Positions 51,181 through 61,115 of a stretch of DNA of 64,000 nucleotides are shown in pieces. Position 1 is the stretch's first letter. Each line of letters opens with the position of its first letter. Where the stretch lies: contig NZ_CP095376.1 in NCBI RefSeq assembly GCF_023008405.1, forward strand, positions 2,008,001 through 2,072,000, read 5' to 3'. Below the pieces are notes generated by a model that saw only the letters and a program-made list of their open reading frames with translations, searched no databases and was not told where the DNA came from. The DNA comes from Amycolatopsis sp. FBCC-B4732 (GTDB lineage Bacteria; Actinomycetota; Actinomycetes; Mycobacteriales; Pseudonocardiaceae). The position numbers were made by a program, and so were the translations under genes.

Positions 51181-53471
51181 TGCGGGATCTGGCGCTGGGG
51201 CTCCGGCTGGCCGTCGGGGGCGGCCGGATGTCCGGCGCGGCGCTGCTGCGCCTCGCGATGACCGCGTTCGGGATCGCGCTCGCGGTCGCCGTGCTGCTGC
51301 CCGCCGCGGCGGTCCAGCACCTGACCGGTGCGCAGGCGGAACGCAAGGCGGCGATCACGCAGGTCACCGAGCCCCGCGCGGGCGTCGCTCCGCTGCTGAC
51401 CTACAACTGGTACCCGTCGGTCGGCGACGACTTCGTGAAGGTCACCGCGGTCGCGGCGACCGGACCCGGCTCGCCGGTGCCGCCGGGACTGACCCGGCTG
51501 CCCGCGCCGGGCGAGCTCGTCGTGTCGCCGGAGCTCGCGGCGAGGCTGGCCGCACCGGGCGGCGGTTCGCTGCAGGCGCAGCTGCCGGGGCGGGTGGTCG
51601 GCCAGATCTCGCGGGAAGGCGTTTCCGGCGCGGGTGATCTGGCCGCGTTCTCCGGGGTGCCGGCCGCGCAGATCGAGGCCGAAGGCGCGCGCGGCAACAA
51701 GGTCTACGCGTTCGGCCGGCCCTACACCGGGCTCGGGCTGTCGGCGGCCATGCTGGCCATCATCCTGCCGGTCGCGGCGGTGTTGCTGCTGCCCTTGCTG
51801 ATCTTCGTGACCACGGCGTCGCGGATGGGCGCGGCGCAGCGGGAACGCAGGCTCGCCGCGCTGCGGCTGATCGGCCTCGACTCGGGGCAGGTCAAGCGGG
51901 TGGCGGCGGCGGAGTCGCTGGTGGGGGCGGTGATCGGGCTCGTGGCCGGGCTCGGGTTCTTCGCCGTGCTGCGCACGTTCGTCGCGGACATCCTGCCGTT
52001 CGGCCTGCGGATCTTCCCGGAGGACTTCGTCCCGGACTGGCCGCTGGTCGTGGTGATCGTGCTGCTGGTGCCCGCGCTCGCGGTCGGCTCGGCGATGTTC
52101 GGGCTGCGCCGCACGATCGTGGAACCCCTCGGTGTGGTCCGTCAGGGCAAACCGATGCGGCGGAGGATGTGGTGGCGCTGGGCGCTGACCACGACGGGCG
52201 TGCTGTTCCTGGCCGCGAGCCTGGCTCTCGGTCGCGGGACCACCGACACGAGCGCCGGGGTGGCGCTCGCGGCGGGCAGCGTGTTCCTGCTGGTCGGCGT
52301 GGCGGCCCTGCTTCCGTGGCTGGTCGAGCGGCTGGTGGAGCGGCTGCACGGCGGTCCGCCGTCGTGGCAGCTCGCGATCCGGCGGCTGCAGCTGGACAGC
52401 GGCACCGCCAGCCGCGTGGTGTCCGGCCTGGTCGTCGTGCTGGCCGGCACGATCCTGGTCCAGGGCGTGCTCACGTCCCTGTTCGACGGTGCCGAGCAGC
52501 AGGTCTCGCCGGCCAGCGTGGCCGCGGCTCCGGTGCGGGTGCAGACCACCACCGCGCACGTGGCCGAGGTCACCGAGCGGGTGGCGTCGGTGGCCGGCGT
52601 GAGCGCGGTGCACCCGGCCACGAACATCATGGTGCAGTCCGGGCAGGAGCCGACCTACGGCGTGGTCGGCGATTGCGTCGCGCTCAAGGCGGTGGCCGAC
52701 ATCGGCGGCTGCGCCGACGGCGACGTGTTCTACGTGGTGCCGTCCCGTGGCGGCATCCCTCCGGCCGGAACGGTGCAGATCCGGAGCTTTCAGCGCGGCG
52801 GCGAGGTGAACGGTCCGGAGTGGAGGGTCCCGGGCAGCATCAAGGTCGTGCGGTCGGTGACCACGGCCTCGGCGGCGGCGGGGAACTTGTTCGTCACGCC
52901 GGGTGCACTCGGCGGGCTCGCGCTGCCGGCCTCGTCGGTCGCGCTGTACGTGTCGGGCGGCGGCGATCCGCAGGCGCTGACCGACAACGTCGCGAGGGCG
53001 GTCAACGCGCTCGCGTGGAACGCCACGGTCACCAGAAGCAGCTACCTCGACGATTTCCGCGCCCGTGACCAGCAGATGGCGGAGAACTTCCGTTCGGTGT
53101 TGATCACGGCGTCGTTGTTCGTGCTCGCGGTGGCCGCGATGAGCCTGCTGATGCTGTCGGTCGAGCAGATCAGCGAACGGCGGCGGCCGCTCGCGGCGCT
53201 GTCCGCGGCCGGCGTGCCGATCGGGGTGCTGGCTCGCGGAGCGCTGTGGCAGACGGCGATCCCGGTCGTGGTCGGCGTGGTGCTGGCGGTCGCGGCGGGG
53301 CTGGGGCTGACCGCGCCGATCCTGTCGCTGGCGGACCGGCCGATGATCATCGACGTGCCGGTTCTGCTGGCGCTGGCGGGCGCCACGGTGGCGGCGGTCT
53401 TGCTGGTGACCGGGTTGACGATGCCGTTGCTGCGGCAGGTGACCCGGTTGGACACTCTGCGCTCGGAATGA
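51180..53471 (+). CDS. FtsX-like ABC transporter permease
   Basis: A 763-residue membrane protein. One helix lies near residue 25-45, then a large extracytoplasmic domain of about 140 residues. A first FtsX domain with three or four helices spans about 185-430, and a second extracytoplasmic region about 460-620. A final FtsX domain with three helices follows at about 640-760. Its architecture suits mechanotransmission export or resistance rather than import. It is the last gene of the PadR-controlled operon. Confidence 0.9.
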   Translation: MRDLALGLRLAVGGGRMSGAALLRLAMTAFGIALAVAVLLPAAAVQHLTGAQAERKAAITQVTEPRAGVAPLLTYNWYPSVGDDFVKVTAVAATGPGSPVPPGLTRLPAPGELVVSPELAARLAAPGGGSLQAQLPGRVVGQISREGVSGAGDLAAFSGVPAAQIEAEGARGNKVYAFGRPYTGLGLSAAMLAIILPVAAVLLLPLLIFVTTASRMGAAQRERRLAALRLIGLDSGQVKRVAAAESLVGAVIGLVAGLGFFAVLRTFVADILPFGLRIFPEDFVPDWPLVVVIVLLVPALAVGSAMFGLRRTIVEPLGVVRQGKPMRRRMWWRWALTTTGVLFLAASLALGRGTTDTSAGVALAAGSVFLLVGVAALLPWLVERLVERLHGGPPSWQLAIRRLQLDSGTASRVVSGLVVVLAGTILVQGVLTSLFDGAEQQVSPASVAAAPVRVQTTTAHVAEVTERVASVAGVSAVHPATNIMVQSGQEPTYGVVGDCVALKAVADIGGCADGDVFYVVPSRGGIPPAGTVQIRSFQRGGEVNGPEWRVPGSIKVVRSVTTASAAAGNLFVTPGALGGLALPASSVALYVSGGGDPQALTDNVARAVNALAWNATVTRSSYLDDFRARDQQMAENFRSVLITASLFVLAVAAMSLLMLSVEQISERRRPLAALSAAGVPIGVLARGALWQTAIPVVVGVVLAVAAGLGLTAPILSLADRPMIIDVPVLLALAGATVAAVLLVTGLTMPLLRQVTRLDTLRSE

Positions 53472-53597
53472 GCCGGTGCGCCGGCTCGGTGCCGGGCTTC
53501 GTCTCGAAGGCACCGATTTCGGCAAGGAGAGTCCGAGGTAGAGGGAGCTCCCGCTGGACCGGCTCTTCGAGCTGGAACCCCGTCATCGAACCTGTCC

Positions 53598-54362
53598 TCA
53601 GCTCTGGTCCGGGTCGGTGCCGTTGAGGGCCGCGACGACCTGGTCGTAGTCGCCGCGGGCCTCGCCGTAGCGGAGGAACTTGACTCGCTCGACCTGGATC
53701 TCCTTCGTCTCCGGCTGCGTCTCGAGGATGCCCATCACCTCGGCGACGAACTCGTCGAGCGGCATCGCCTGGTCGTTCTCCGCGTGGCCCGGCAGCAGGT
53801 CCGTCCGCACCGACGGCGGCACCAGCTCCAGGACGCTCACCGAGGTGTCGGCCAGCTGCAGCCGGAGCGACTCGCTGAGCATGTGGATCGCCGCCTTGGA
53901 CGCGTTGTAGCTCGGGGTCACCTTGAGCGGGGTGAAGGCCAGTCCCGAGGAGACGGTCACGATGGTGGCGTCCGGCCGGGTCCGCAGGTGCTCGACGAAG
54001 GCGGCGATCAGGCGGATCGGGCCGAGCACGTTGGTCGTCACGACGCTTTCGGCCGACTCGAGGAACGTTTCGGGCCGGTGCCAGTCCTCGACGCGCATGA
54101 CACCGGCCATGGTGACCAGCACGTTCAGCCCGGGGTGGCGGTCGAGTACCTCCTTCGCGGCGGCCGGAACGCTCGCGGCGTCGGCGGTGTCGACCCGGAC
54201 CGTGTCGACACCGGGGTGCTCGGCGGCGATCCGCTCCAGCAGTTCGGTGCGCCGCCCGCCGACGATCACGGTGTTGCCCCGCTCCCGGAGGGCGAGGGCG
54301 AGGGCCAGGCCGATGCCGCTGGTGGCACCGGGGATGAAGATGGTGTTGCCGGAAATGTCCAT
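53598..54362 (-). CDS. Short-chain dehydrogenase/reductase, DltE-like
   Basis: A 254-residue SDR. The cofactor motif is GATSGIGLALALALRERG, and the catalytic Ser and Tyr-Lys are in VSSGLAFTPL and YNASKAA. The unusual C-terminus, from about residue 185, fits the DltE-like oxidoreductases. The substrate is unknown. ATG 54362 lies about 100 bases from a divergent XRE regulator gene that is frameshifted. Confidence 0.88.
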   Translation of the reverse strand: MDISGNTIFIPGATSGIGLALALALRERGNTVIVGGRRTELLERIAAEHPGVDTVRVDTADAASVPAAAKEVLDRHPGLNVLVTMAGVMRVEDWHRPETFLESAESVVTTNVLGPIRLIAAFVEHLRTRPDATIVTVSSGLAFTPLKVTPSYNASKAAIHMLSESLRLQLADTSVSVLELVPPSVRTDLLPGHAENDQAMPLDEFVAEVMGILETQPETKEIQVERVKFLRYGEARGDYDQVVAALNGTDPDQS

Positions 54363-54458
54363 GCCCCGAGTCTCGGCGTCCCGGCCGCGTGGCGGCAGAG
54401 ATCGCTCATCGGGGGATCGGCGATCCCTGGTTCGCGCCCGGCGGGGCGGGACACCGGA

Positions 54459-55317
54459 GTGGTGGATCGAGCGGAACTGGCGGCCTTCCTGCGCCGGCGC
54501 AGGGAGCAGTTGCAGCCCGAGGATGTCGGCCTCCTGCCGGGAGCCCGCCGCCGGACGGCCGGGCTGCGCCGGGAGGAGGTCGCGTCGCTGGCCGCGATAT
54601 CGACGGACTACTACACGCGTCTGGAGCAGCAACGCGGACCGCAGCCGAGCGAACAGCTGCTGGCGGCGCTCGCCCGCGCGCTGCGGCTGACGGACGACGA
54701 GCGGAACTACCTGTTCGCGGTGGCCGGCCGCAACGCCCCGTCACCCGCGGCGGCCGCCGCACACGTCGCGCCCGCTCTGCTGCGGGTGCTGGACCGGTTG
54801 TCGGACACGCCCGCGTTGATCTTGTCGAACCTCGGCGAGGTCCTGGTGCAGAACCGCCTCGCCGAAGCGCCTCTACGGCGGAAACGCCGACCACACCGGT
54901 CTCGCGCGCAGCGAGATCTACCGCTGGTTCACCGACCCCGGCCAACGCCTGATCTACCCGGCACACGACCACGACCGCCAGAGCCGCGCGATGGTGGCGA
55001 ACCTGCGGGCCGCGCACGGGTCGATGGGCCCGCAGTCACGGGCCGGTGAACTGGTGCGGGCGTTGAGCCGGGAGAGCGCGGAATTCTCGCGGTTGTGGGA
55101 ACGGCACGAGGTCGCGAAGCGGTTCGAGGACCACAAGGTGCTCGTGCACCCGCAACTGGGGGAGATCGAGGTGGATTGCCAGGCGCTGTTCACCGAGGAC
55201 CGATCGCAGGCGTTGCTGGTGCTGACCGCGCCGCCGCGCACGGAGGCGTTCGAGAAGCTGCAGCTGCTCGGGGTGGTGGGCCACCAGCGGTTCGAGGACG
55301 CCGGCCAGGACCGCTGA
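54459..55317 (+). pseudogene. XRE regulator with MmyB-like domain, frameshifted
   Basis: The first part encodes a typical helix-turn-helix with LRREEVASLAAISTDYYTRL and the linker RALRLTDDERNYLF. The C-terminal MmyB-like ligand domain continues in another frame from about 54870 (ARSEIYRWFTDPGQRLIYPA), ending at 55317 with QALLVLTAPP. A single extra C in the run GAAGCGCCTC explains the shift. It is divergent from the SDR gene it would regulate. It may be a real mutation or a sequence error. Confidence 0.75.
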
Positions 55318-55439
55318 GTCCACAGTGGACGTCCCGCTGGGTCTTGCTGTTCGTCGTCGCCCGCCTCGTGGTTCACCCTCGGCTGTGTGCTCGCTGCCGA
55401 CCGGCACCGCATTTCGAGGGATCCGACGAAGTGGTCTTC

Positions 55440-55770
55440 GGTCCTGATGACGGCGAGACCGGGGCGTGCGGCCGCGGCGGCGAGGTCGCCCGGCCCATCT
55501 CGGGGCCCTGGAATCCGGCCGGCCGCTCGGCGATCCCCCGGGAGACCATGCGTTCGGTGTGGTCCCGGAGCGTGCCGCCCAGCAGATCCGCTACCGACTT
55601 TCGCCGACCTCGGGCAGCTGCCACTGGCGGGCGAGCTCGTGCCAGGTGCAGCCGGGGTCGAACACGCCGAGGGAGTCGCTGACCCAAGTCTTCAGCAGGT
55701 CGGGCCGGGTCATCGCGACGGAGACGACGGTGCTCCCGCCCACGTCGTGCCCGACCGGATCGGCGGGGCC
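55440..55770 (-). pseudogene. Alpha/beta hydrolase relic
   Basis: The minus strand reads GHDVGGSTVVSVAMTRPDLL, followed by TWHELARQWQLPEVGE and a stop. After a frame change comes GTLRDHTERMVSRGIAERPA. These are pieces of one alpha/beta hydrolase around the nucleophile-elbow region, with the nucleophile Asp in GHDVGG. The rest is missing. Confidence 0.6.
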
Positions 55771-55777
55771 TTCGACC

Positions 55778-56746
55778 TCAGCCCTCGACCCGGACGACGT
55801 ACTTGCCCCGGACGCCGCCCGCCTCGAGAGCGCGGTGCGCGGCCGCCGTTTCGGCCAACGAGAAGACCCGGTCGACTGCCGGGCGGAGGTTTCCTTCGGT
55901 CACGTGCCGGGCGAGGTCGTCGAACTCCGGTCGCTTCGGGTTGCCGCTGAACGCGCGTACCCGGCTGCGGCCGTGGATCGCGCTCACCGCCAGGTAGCCC
56001 AGCGAGGTGACCGCCCGGGTCAGGTCGAAGGCGATGGTGACCATGCGGCCGCCCGGGGCCAGCAGCCGGCGGAAGCTCGGCAGGTCGGTGCCCACGGTGT
56101 CCAGGACGACGTCGAAGCGGCCCAGTTCGGGGAGCCGGGCGGTCCGGTGGTCCAGGGCCGTGGCGGCGCCGAGACCGCGGACGAAGTCGAGGTTGGCCTC
56201 GCGCGCCAACGCCGTGACGTCGGCGCCGTACGCGTGCCCGAGCTGGACGGCGGTGTTGCCGACGCCGCCGGCCGCGCCGCGGACGAGGAGCCGTTCGCCA
56301 GGGCGCAGCGCGGCCTTGTCGCGCAGCGCGGTCACCGCCGTGGTGGCGACCGGGAGCGCCGCGGCGTGCACCAGGTCCAGGCCGTCGGGCACCGGGCCGA
56401 GCCGATCGGACGGCACCGTGACGTACACGGCGGCGCTGCCGAAGCCGGCGGTGCGGCCCAGTACGCCCCAGACGCGGTCGCCGGCCGTGAACGCCCTCGT
56501 GCCGGTGCCGAGCGCCGCCACTTCACCGGTGAAGTCCAGCCCGACGCGCTTCGGGAACTCCTGGCCGGTGAGCAGGCGCAGCTTCCCGGAGCGGGCCGCG
56601 AGTTCGCCGCCGTTGACGCTGAACGCGCGTACCCGCACCAGCACCTCACCAGGTCCCGGCGCGGGCCGCGGCACCCGGCCGACGTAGAGCACGTCGGGGT
56701 CGCCGTAGCGGTCGTAGAGCACTGCTTGCATCGTGCGGTCGGTCAT
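55778..56746 (-). CDS. NADPH:quinone oxidoreductase-like MDR
   Basis: A 322-residue zinc-free MDR protein. The start is MQAVLYDRYGDPDVLYVG preceded by MTDRT, and the cofactor-binding motif is LVRGAAGGVGNTAVQLGHAYG. It should reduce quinones or enones with NADPH. It is divergent from a TetR regulator with 66 bases between, a common repressor-target pair. Confidence 0.9.
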   Translation of the reverse strand: MTDRTMQAVLYDRYGDPDVLYVGRVPRPAPGPGEVLVRVRAFSVNGGELAARSGKLRLLTGQEFPKRVGLDFTGEVAALGTGTRAFTAGDRVWGVLGRTAGFGSAAVYVTVPSDRLGPVPDGLDLVHAAALPVATTAVTALRDKAALRPGERLLVRGAAGGVGNTAVQLGHAYGADVTALAREANLDFVRGLGAATALDHRTARLPELGRFDVVLDTVGTDLPSFRRLLAPGGRMVTIAFDLTRAVTSLGYLAVSAIHGRSRVRAFSGNPKRPEFDDLARHVTEGNLRPAVDRVFSLAETAAAHRALEAGGVRGKYVVRVEG

Positions 56747-56812
56747 GACGGCGAGCGTAGGGTCGAAAACGGACGAGATCATCCGATACGGTCGAGGTGG
56801 GAAACATTGCCC

Positions 56813-57469
56813 GTGGCACCTTCTCGGATCCCGGTGCGGGACGACCTGCGAGCGGATGCGCGGCGCAACCGGGAACGCATCCTGGCCGCCGCTCGCGCGG
56901 TCTTCGCCGAAAGCGGGATCGACGCGCCGATGGCGACGGTGGCCCGGCGCGCCGGCGTGGGGGTCGCGACGCTGTACCGGCGGTTCCCGAACCGCGACGC
57001 ACTGGTGCGGGCGGCGTTCGCGCGGCAGATGGACACCTGCACGCGGGCTTTCGCCGACGCGCTCGCCGATCACGATCCCTGGCGCGGGTTCCGGCGGCTG
57101 GTCGAAGTGGTCTGCGAGCTGCAGCGGGAGGAACGGGGGTTCCCGGCCGCGTTCGTCGCGGCCTTCCCCGACGACGCCGTGGCCCACGCGCGGTTGCGGA
57201 GCCAGGCGGACCGGTCGCTCGCGACGCTGGTCCGCCGGGCGCAGGCGGCGGGCGCGTTGCGGGCCGACTTCCACCCCTCCGACCTCGCGGTCGTCTTCGC
57301 CGCGCACGGCGGGCTGGTGACCGCGTTGCCCGCCGACGCCGCGGCGTCCCGGCGCCTGGTCGCGTACCTGCTCGAAGCGTTCCGCGCGGACGTGGCGAAC
57401 GGGCCGCTGCCCGCACCGTCCTCAACGGACTTCCGGCAGGTGGGTCCCGCTGATCGCGCCGCCCGGTAA
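56813..57469 (+). CDS. TetR family regulator
   Basis: A 218-residue TetR protein. The helix-turn-helix reads ATVARRAGVGVATLYRRFPN near residue 50, and the C-terminal ligand-binding helices follow to about residue 195. It probably represses the divergent quinone oxidoreductase. GTG 56813 is used; GTG 56834 is an equally good option. Confidence 0.9.
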   Translation: MAPSRIPVRDDLRADARRNRERILAAARAVFAESGIDAPMATVARRAGVGVATLYRRFPNRDALVRAAFARQMDTCTRAFADALADHDPWRGFRRLVEVVCELQREERGFPAAFVAAFPDDAVAHARLRSQADRSLATLVRRAQAAGALRADFHPSDLAVVFAAHGGLVTALPADAAASRRLVAYLLEAFRADVANGPLPAPSSTDFRQVGPADRAAR

Positions 57470-57605
57470 CTGGTCCGGGTGACAGGGCGGCGCGATCAGC
57501 GCGGGCGCCGCGACCGGGAGGAGTGACCGCGGCGCGCCCTCGCCGGGGAAGGCAGGGGAGCGCGCCGCAGCCGTTCCGGATCGCGACCGGCCGCCCGGTC
57601 CGGGC

Positions 57606-58355
57606 TCAGATCTGGTTCTCACCGCCGTCGACGTACACGTTGGCGCCCAGCATGAAGCTGCTGTCGGGCGAGGCCAGGAAGGCCACCGCGGCCGCGACCT
57701 CCTCGACGCGCCCGAGCCGTCCGATGGCGATCCGGGCCGCTTCGGCCGCCTTGAACGCCGGGGCGTTCTCCTCGCCCACGAGTTCGGTCATCCCGGAGGT
57801 GTCGGTCGGGCCCGGAGAGATGGCGTTCACCCGGATCCCGCGGTCCTTCAGCTCGTTCGCCCAGACGCGCGTGAACGTACGCAAGGCCGCCTTGGACGCC
57901 GCGTAGGCGCCGAAGCCCGCGGTGCCGCGGTCGGCCGCGGTGGAACTGTTGATGATCACCGAGGCCCCCTCGTTCAGCAGCGGGAGTGCTTTTTGGACGG
58001 TGAAGACGGTGCCCTTGACGTTGACGCCGAAGACCTGGTCGAAGTCCTCGGCGGTGATCGTCTCGACGGTGGCGAGCGAGGCGGTGGCCGCGTTGGCGAA
58101 CAGCACGTCCAAGCCCTGGCCGCGGGCGGCGACCTGCGCGTAGAGGCGGTCCAGGTCGGCCGGGTCCGTGATGTCGCCCGGCACCGCGGTCACGTTCCCG
58201 CCGAGTACCTCCACCGCCTCGTCCAGTTCGGTCTTGCGCCGTCCGGTGATGAACACGTGCGCGCCCTCGGCGACCAGCCGGGCGGCGGTGGCCCGGCCGA
58301 TCCCTCGGGTGCCGCCTCCGGTGACGACCGCGGTCTTGCCTGCCAGCCTCTGCAT
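57606..58355 (-). CDS. Short-chain dehydrogenase/reductase
   Basis: A 249-residue classical SDR. The cofactor motif is TGGGTRGIGRATAARLVAEG, the catalytic triad lies in INSSTAADRG and YAASKAA, and the C-terminus ends in VDGGENQ. It converts an unknown alcohol or ketone with NAD(P). It is divergent from the TetR gene at 58445 and carries an operator copy right upstream. Confidence 0.92.
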   Translation of the reverse strand: MQRLAGKTAVVTGGGTRGIGRATAARLVAEGAHVFITGRRKTELDEAVEVLGGNVTAVPGDITDPADLDRLYAQVAARGQGLDVLFANAATASLATVETITAEDFDQVFGVNVKGTVFTVQKALPLLNEGASVIINSSTAADRGTAGFGAYAASKAALRTFTRVWANELKDRGIRVNAISPGPTDTSGMTELVGEENAPAFKAAEAARIAIGRLGRVEEVAAAVAFLASPDSSFMLGANVYVDGGENQI

Positions 58356-58376
58356 CTTCGACCTCCGGGTAATTGT

Positions 58377-58433
58377 GCACCGATCGGTGCCGAAGTCGAC
58401 CGTAGCAGCTTCTGCACCGATCGGTGCAGAAGC
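58377..58433. promoter_or_regulatory. Two TetR-type operators, one a 26-base perfect palindrome
   Basis: GCACCGATCGGTGC occurs at 58377-58390. The same core, extended to a perfect 26-base palindrome (adding GCTTCT outside on the left and its complement on the right), occurs at 58408-58433. The copies are about 31 bases apart and lie between the SDR and TetR starts, so both genes are likely repressed together. Confidence 0.85.
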
Positions 58434-58444
58434 GGTAGGATGCG

Positions 58445-59047
58445 GTGGTGGACAGGGCGCAGGTGGGGCGGCCGCGGGCGTTCGACGCCGAGGCGGCCGT
58501 GCAGAAGGCCATGGTGGTCTTCTGGGAGCAGGGTTACGACGGGGCCAGCCTGACCGAGCTGACCGAGGCCATGGGCATCTCCCGCAAGAGCATGTACGCG
58601 GCCTTCGGCAACAAAGAGGACCTCTTTCGCCTGGCGCTGCAGCGCTACACGGAAGGCCCCGGCGCCTACATCGTCGAAGCACTGCAGGCCCCCACCGCCC
58701 GGGAGGTGGCGACGTTGTTCCTGCTCGGCTCGGTCCGGGCCACCACGCGACCCGGGTTTCCGGCCGGTTGCCTGGGGGTGCAGGGCGCTTTGGCCGTCGG
58801 CGCGACCGGGCAGGTCGCGCACGACACGCTGGCCGCGTGGCGCGCGCTGGGTCAGGACTACTTGCGCGAGCGTTTCAAGCGGGCGGTCGAGGAGGGTGAC
58901 CTGCCCGCCGACGCCGAGCCGGAGCTGATCGCCCGCTTCGTCATGACGATCGCGAACGGCATGGCCGTGCAGGCGGCGGGCGGCGCGACCCGGGAAGATC
59001 TGCGGCGGGTGGCGGAGCTCGCGCTGCGGAACTGGCCGCCGGCCTGA
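58445..59047 (+). CDS. TetR family regulator
   Basis: A 200-residue TetR protein with helix-turn-helix TELTEAMGISRKSMYAAFGN. The C-terminal domain contains GCLGVQGALAVG, a TetR_C pattern of regulators that often control SDRs and oxidoreductases. GTG 58445 lies 11 bases after the large palindrome. It is almost certainly the repressor of the divergent SDR gene. Confidence 0.92.
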   Translation: MVDRAQVGRPRAFDAEAAVQKAMVVFWEQGYDGASLTELTEAMGISRKSMYAAFGNKEDLFRLALQRYTEGPGAYIVEALQAPTAREVATLFLLGSVRATTRPGFPAGCLGVQGALAVGATGQVAHDTLAAWRALGQDYLRERFKRAVEEGDLPADAEPELIARFVMTIANGMAVQAAGGATREDLRRVAELALRNWPPA

Positions 59048-59141
59048 ACGAGGTGCTGCGTGCCCGAACCGGCGCCACGGACGAGGACTTATCGGCGCCG
59101 AATGCCCACGAACCCCCGGAACGGGTGGCGGTGCCGCGGAA

Positions 59142-60068
59142 TCAGACGGTCAGGACGAGCTTGCCCCGGAGGTGACCGCCGTCGAGCAGCCGGTGCGCGT
59201 CGGCGACGCGCTCGAACGGGAACGTCTCCTGCACGTGGACCCGCAGCTTTCCCTCTTCGACGAGGCCGACGAGACGGCGCAGAACCACCGAATCCGGTTC
59301 GACCGCGATACCGCTGAAGCGCCGGCCGGCCGCCTCGAACCGGCCTTTGAGCTCCGTGTCCTCCTCGGCGACCGCCGTCACCAGGTGCCCGCCCGGGCGA
59401 AGCACGCCGAGCGACCGCGCGACGGTGTCGCCGCCGACCGTGTCGAGCACGATGTCGACGTCGCGGACGGCCTCGGTGAAGTCGACCGCCGTGTAGTCGA
59501 TCACCTCGTCGGCGCCGAACCCCTCGACGAACTCCCGCTTGCTCCCGCTCGTGGTCGTGATCACGTGCGCGCCGAGCGCTTTCGCGATCTGGATCGCGAC
59601 GTGGCCGACCCCGCCGCCACCGCCGTGGACCAGGACGCGGTCTCCCTCGGCAACGCCGCCGACGTCGACGAGGCCCTGCCACGCCGTCAGTCCGACGACC
59701 GGCAGCGCCGCGGCCTCGACGTGCGACAGCGACGCGGGCTTGCGCGCCAGGTGCAACGCCGGCGCCGACACGACCTCGGCGTACGCGTTGGCTGCCCGGG
59801 GGAACAGCGGCATGCCGAACACCTCGTCGCCGGGCCGGAACCGCCACGTCTGCGCCTGCTCGACCACGCCGCTGATGTCCCAGCCGAGGACGAACGGCGG
59901 CCGGCCGAGCAGGGGGAACTCGCCGGCCCGCAGGCGCGCTTCGAGCGGGTTCAGCCCGATCGCCTCGACGCGGACGAGAACCTCGGTCGGGATCGCCCGG
60001 GGTTCGGGCGCGTCCACGATGGCGAGCACCTCGGGACCGCCGAGGGTGTGCTGGGTGATGACTCGCAT
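59142..60068 (-). CDS. NADP-dependent MDR, quinone oxidoreductase type
   Basis: A 308-residue zinc-free MDR with start MRVITQHTLGGPEVLAIVD and cofactor motif LVHGGGGGVGHVAIQIAKAL. It is more similar to enone and quinone reductases than to alcohol dehydrogenases. It is divergent from an AraC regulator with about 216 bases between. Those bases contain an AT-richer segment around 60140-60190 that could be a promoter. Confidence 0.9.
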   Translation of the reverse strand: MRVITQHTLGGPEVLAIVDAPEPRAIPTEVLVRVEAIGLNPLEARLRAGEFPLLGRPPFVLGWDISGVVEQAQTWRFRPGDEVFGMPLFPRAANAYAEVVSAPALHLARKPASLSHVEAAALPVVGLTAWQGLVDVGGVAEGDRVLVHGGGGGVGHVAIQIAKALGAHVITTTSGSKREFVEGFGADEVIDYTAVDFTEAVRDVDIVLDTVGGDTVARSLGVLRPGGHLVTAVAEEDTELKGRFEAAGRRFSGIAVEPDSVVLRRLVGLVEEGKLRVHVQETFPFERVADAHRLLDGGHLRGKLVLTV

Positions 60069-60284
60069 GACTCTCCTGGCTTGAGGGGGTGTGAGAACGA
60101 CGCTAAGTGCCGGCCAGGCGGGCGCGCTGCCAGTTTTGCGCCAGGAAATTGTGGAAACCCGCCAACACTGGCGGGGATCACTATCCTGACGTGACCGGCA
60201 CGAGAGCCGACCAGCTGACGGCGCTCGTGAAACGCCCTCGACCCCGGGTGGCCGTGACTTGCGAATGCGGGCTGGAGGAAGCCG

Positions 60285-61076
60285 ATGACCGAAGTGGGGC
60301 CCGGGCCGGCGTTCCTGGCGATCGACGATGGTCCGGCCTGCGCGCCCATGGCCCACGGCGAGGCCATCCCCGCGCACTTCCACGACTACGGTCAGCTCAG
60401 GTACGCCGCCTCCGGAGCACTGGTCACGACGACCTCGGCGGGCACGTGGGCGGCGCCGGCCAACCGGATCATGTGGATGCCGCCGTTCTGCGTGCACAGC
60501 AGCCGGTCGTACGGCGAGACCGACGTCCGGATCCTCCAGGTCCCGGCGGCGCTCGCCAAGCAGCTGCCACCCCAGCCGTCGGTGTTCGCGGCCAGTGCGC
60601 TGATGCGCGAGGCGTACCTCGCGATGATCAACGACCGCGAACCGAGCGACAGCCCCCGTGCCCGCCTGCTGCTCGAGGTCGTCATCACCGAGCTTGTCCG
60701 CGCCCCGCAGGAGTCACTGCGCCTCCCGGAGCCGGACGACGCTCGCCTCAAGGCGGTCACCGACCTGCTGCACGCCGACCCGGCCAGCCCCGCGACGCTG
60801 GCCGAACTGGGGCACCGGACCGGCTCGAGCGAGCGGACCCTCAGCCGCCTGTTCGGCAGCGAGCTGTCGATGAGTTTTCAGCAATGGCGGACGCTGCTGC
60901 GCATCCAGCGGGCGCTGCTCGAACTCTGCGAAGGCACCTCGGTCACCGACACCGCCATGCGACTCGGCTGGGCGAACCCGGGCAGCTTCATCGGCGCCTT
61001 CACCGAACTCGTCGGCCAGACACCCGGCCGCTACCGCTCGGCAGAGCGTGCGGCCCGGCTGGAAGCGGATCGCTGA
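60285..61076 (+). CDS. AraC family regulator
   Basis: A 263-residue regulator. A cupin-like N-terminal sensor domain (about 10-110) contains IPAHFHDYGQL. Two helix-turn-helix motifs at the C-terminus include SPATLAELGHRTGSSERTLS and TAMRLGWANPGSFIGAF. ATG 60285 follows GAGGAA. It probably controls the divergent MDR gene at 60068. Confidence 0.92.
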   Translation: MTEVGPGPAFLAIDDGPACAPMAHGEAIPAHFHDYGQLRYAASGALVTTTSAGTWAAPANRIMWMPPFCVHSSRSYGETDVRILQVPAALAKQLPPQPSVFAASALMREAYLAMINDREPSDSPRARLLLEVVITELVRAPQESLRLPEPDDARLKAVTDLLHADPASPATLAELGHRTGSSERTLSRLFGSELSMSFQQWRTLLRIQRALLELCEGTSVTDTAMRLGWANPGSFIGAFTELVGQTPGRYRSAERAARLEADR

Positions 61077-61115
61077 GGGCACCAGCTGAGTCGTTCCGAG
61101 GTTGCTGCCGGCTGC

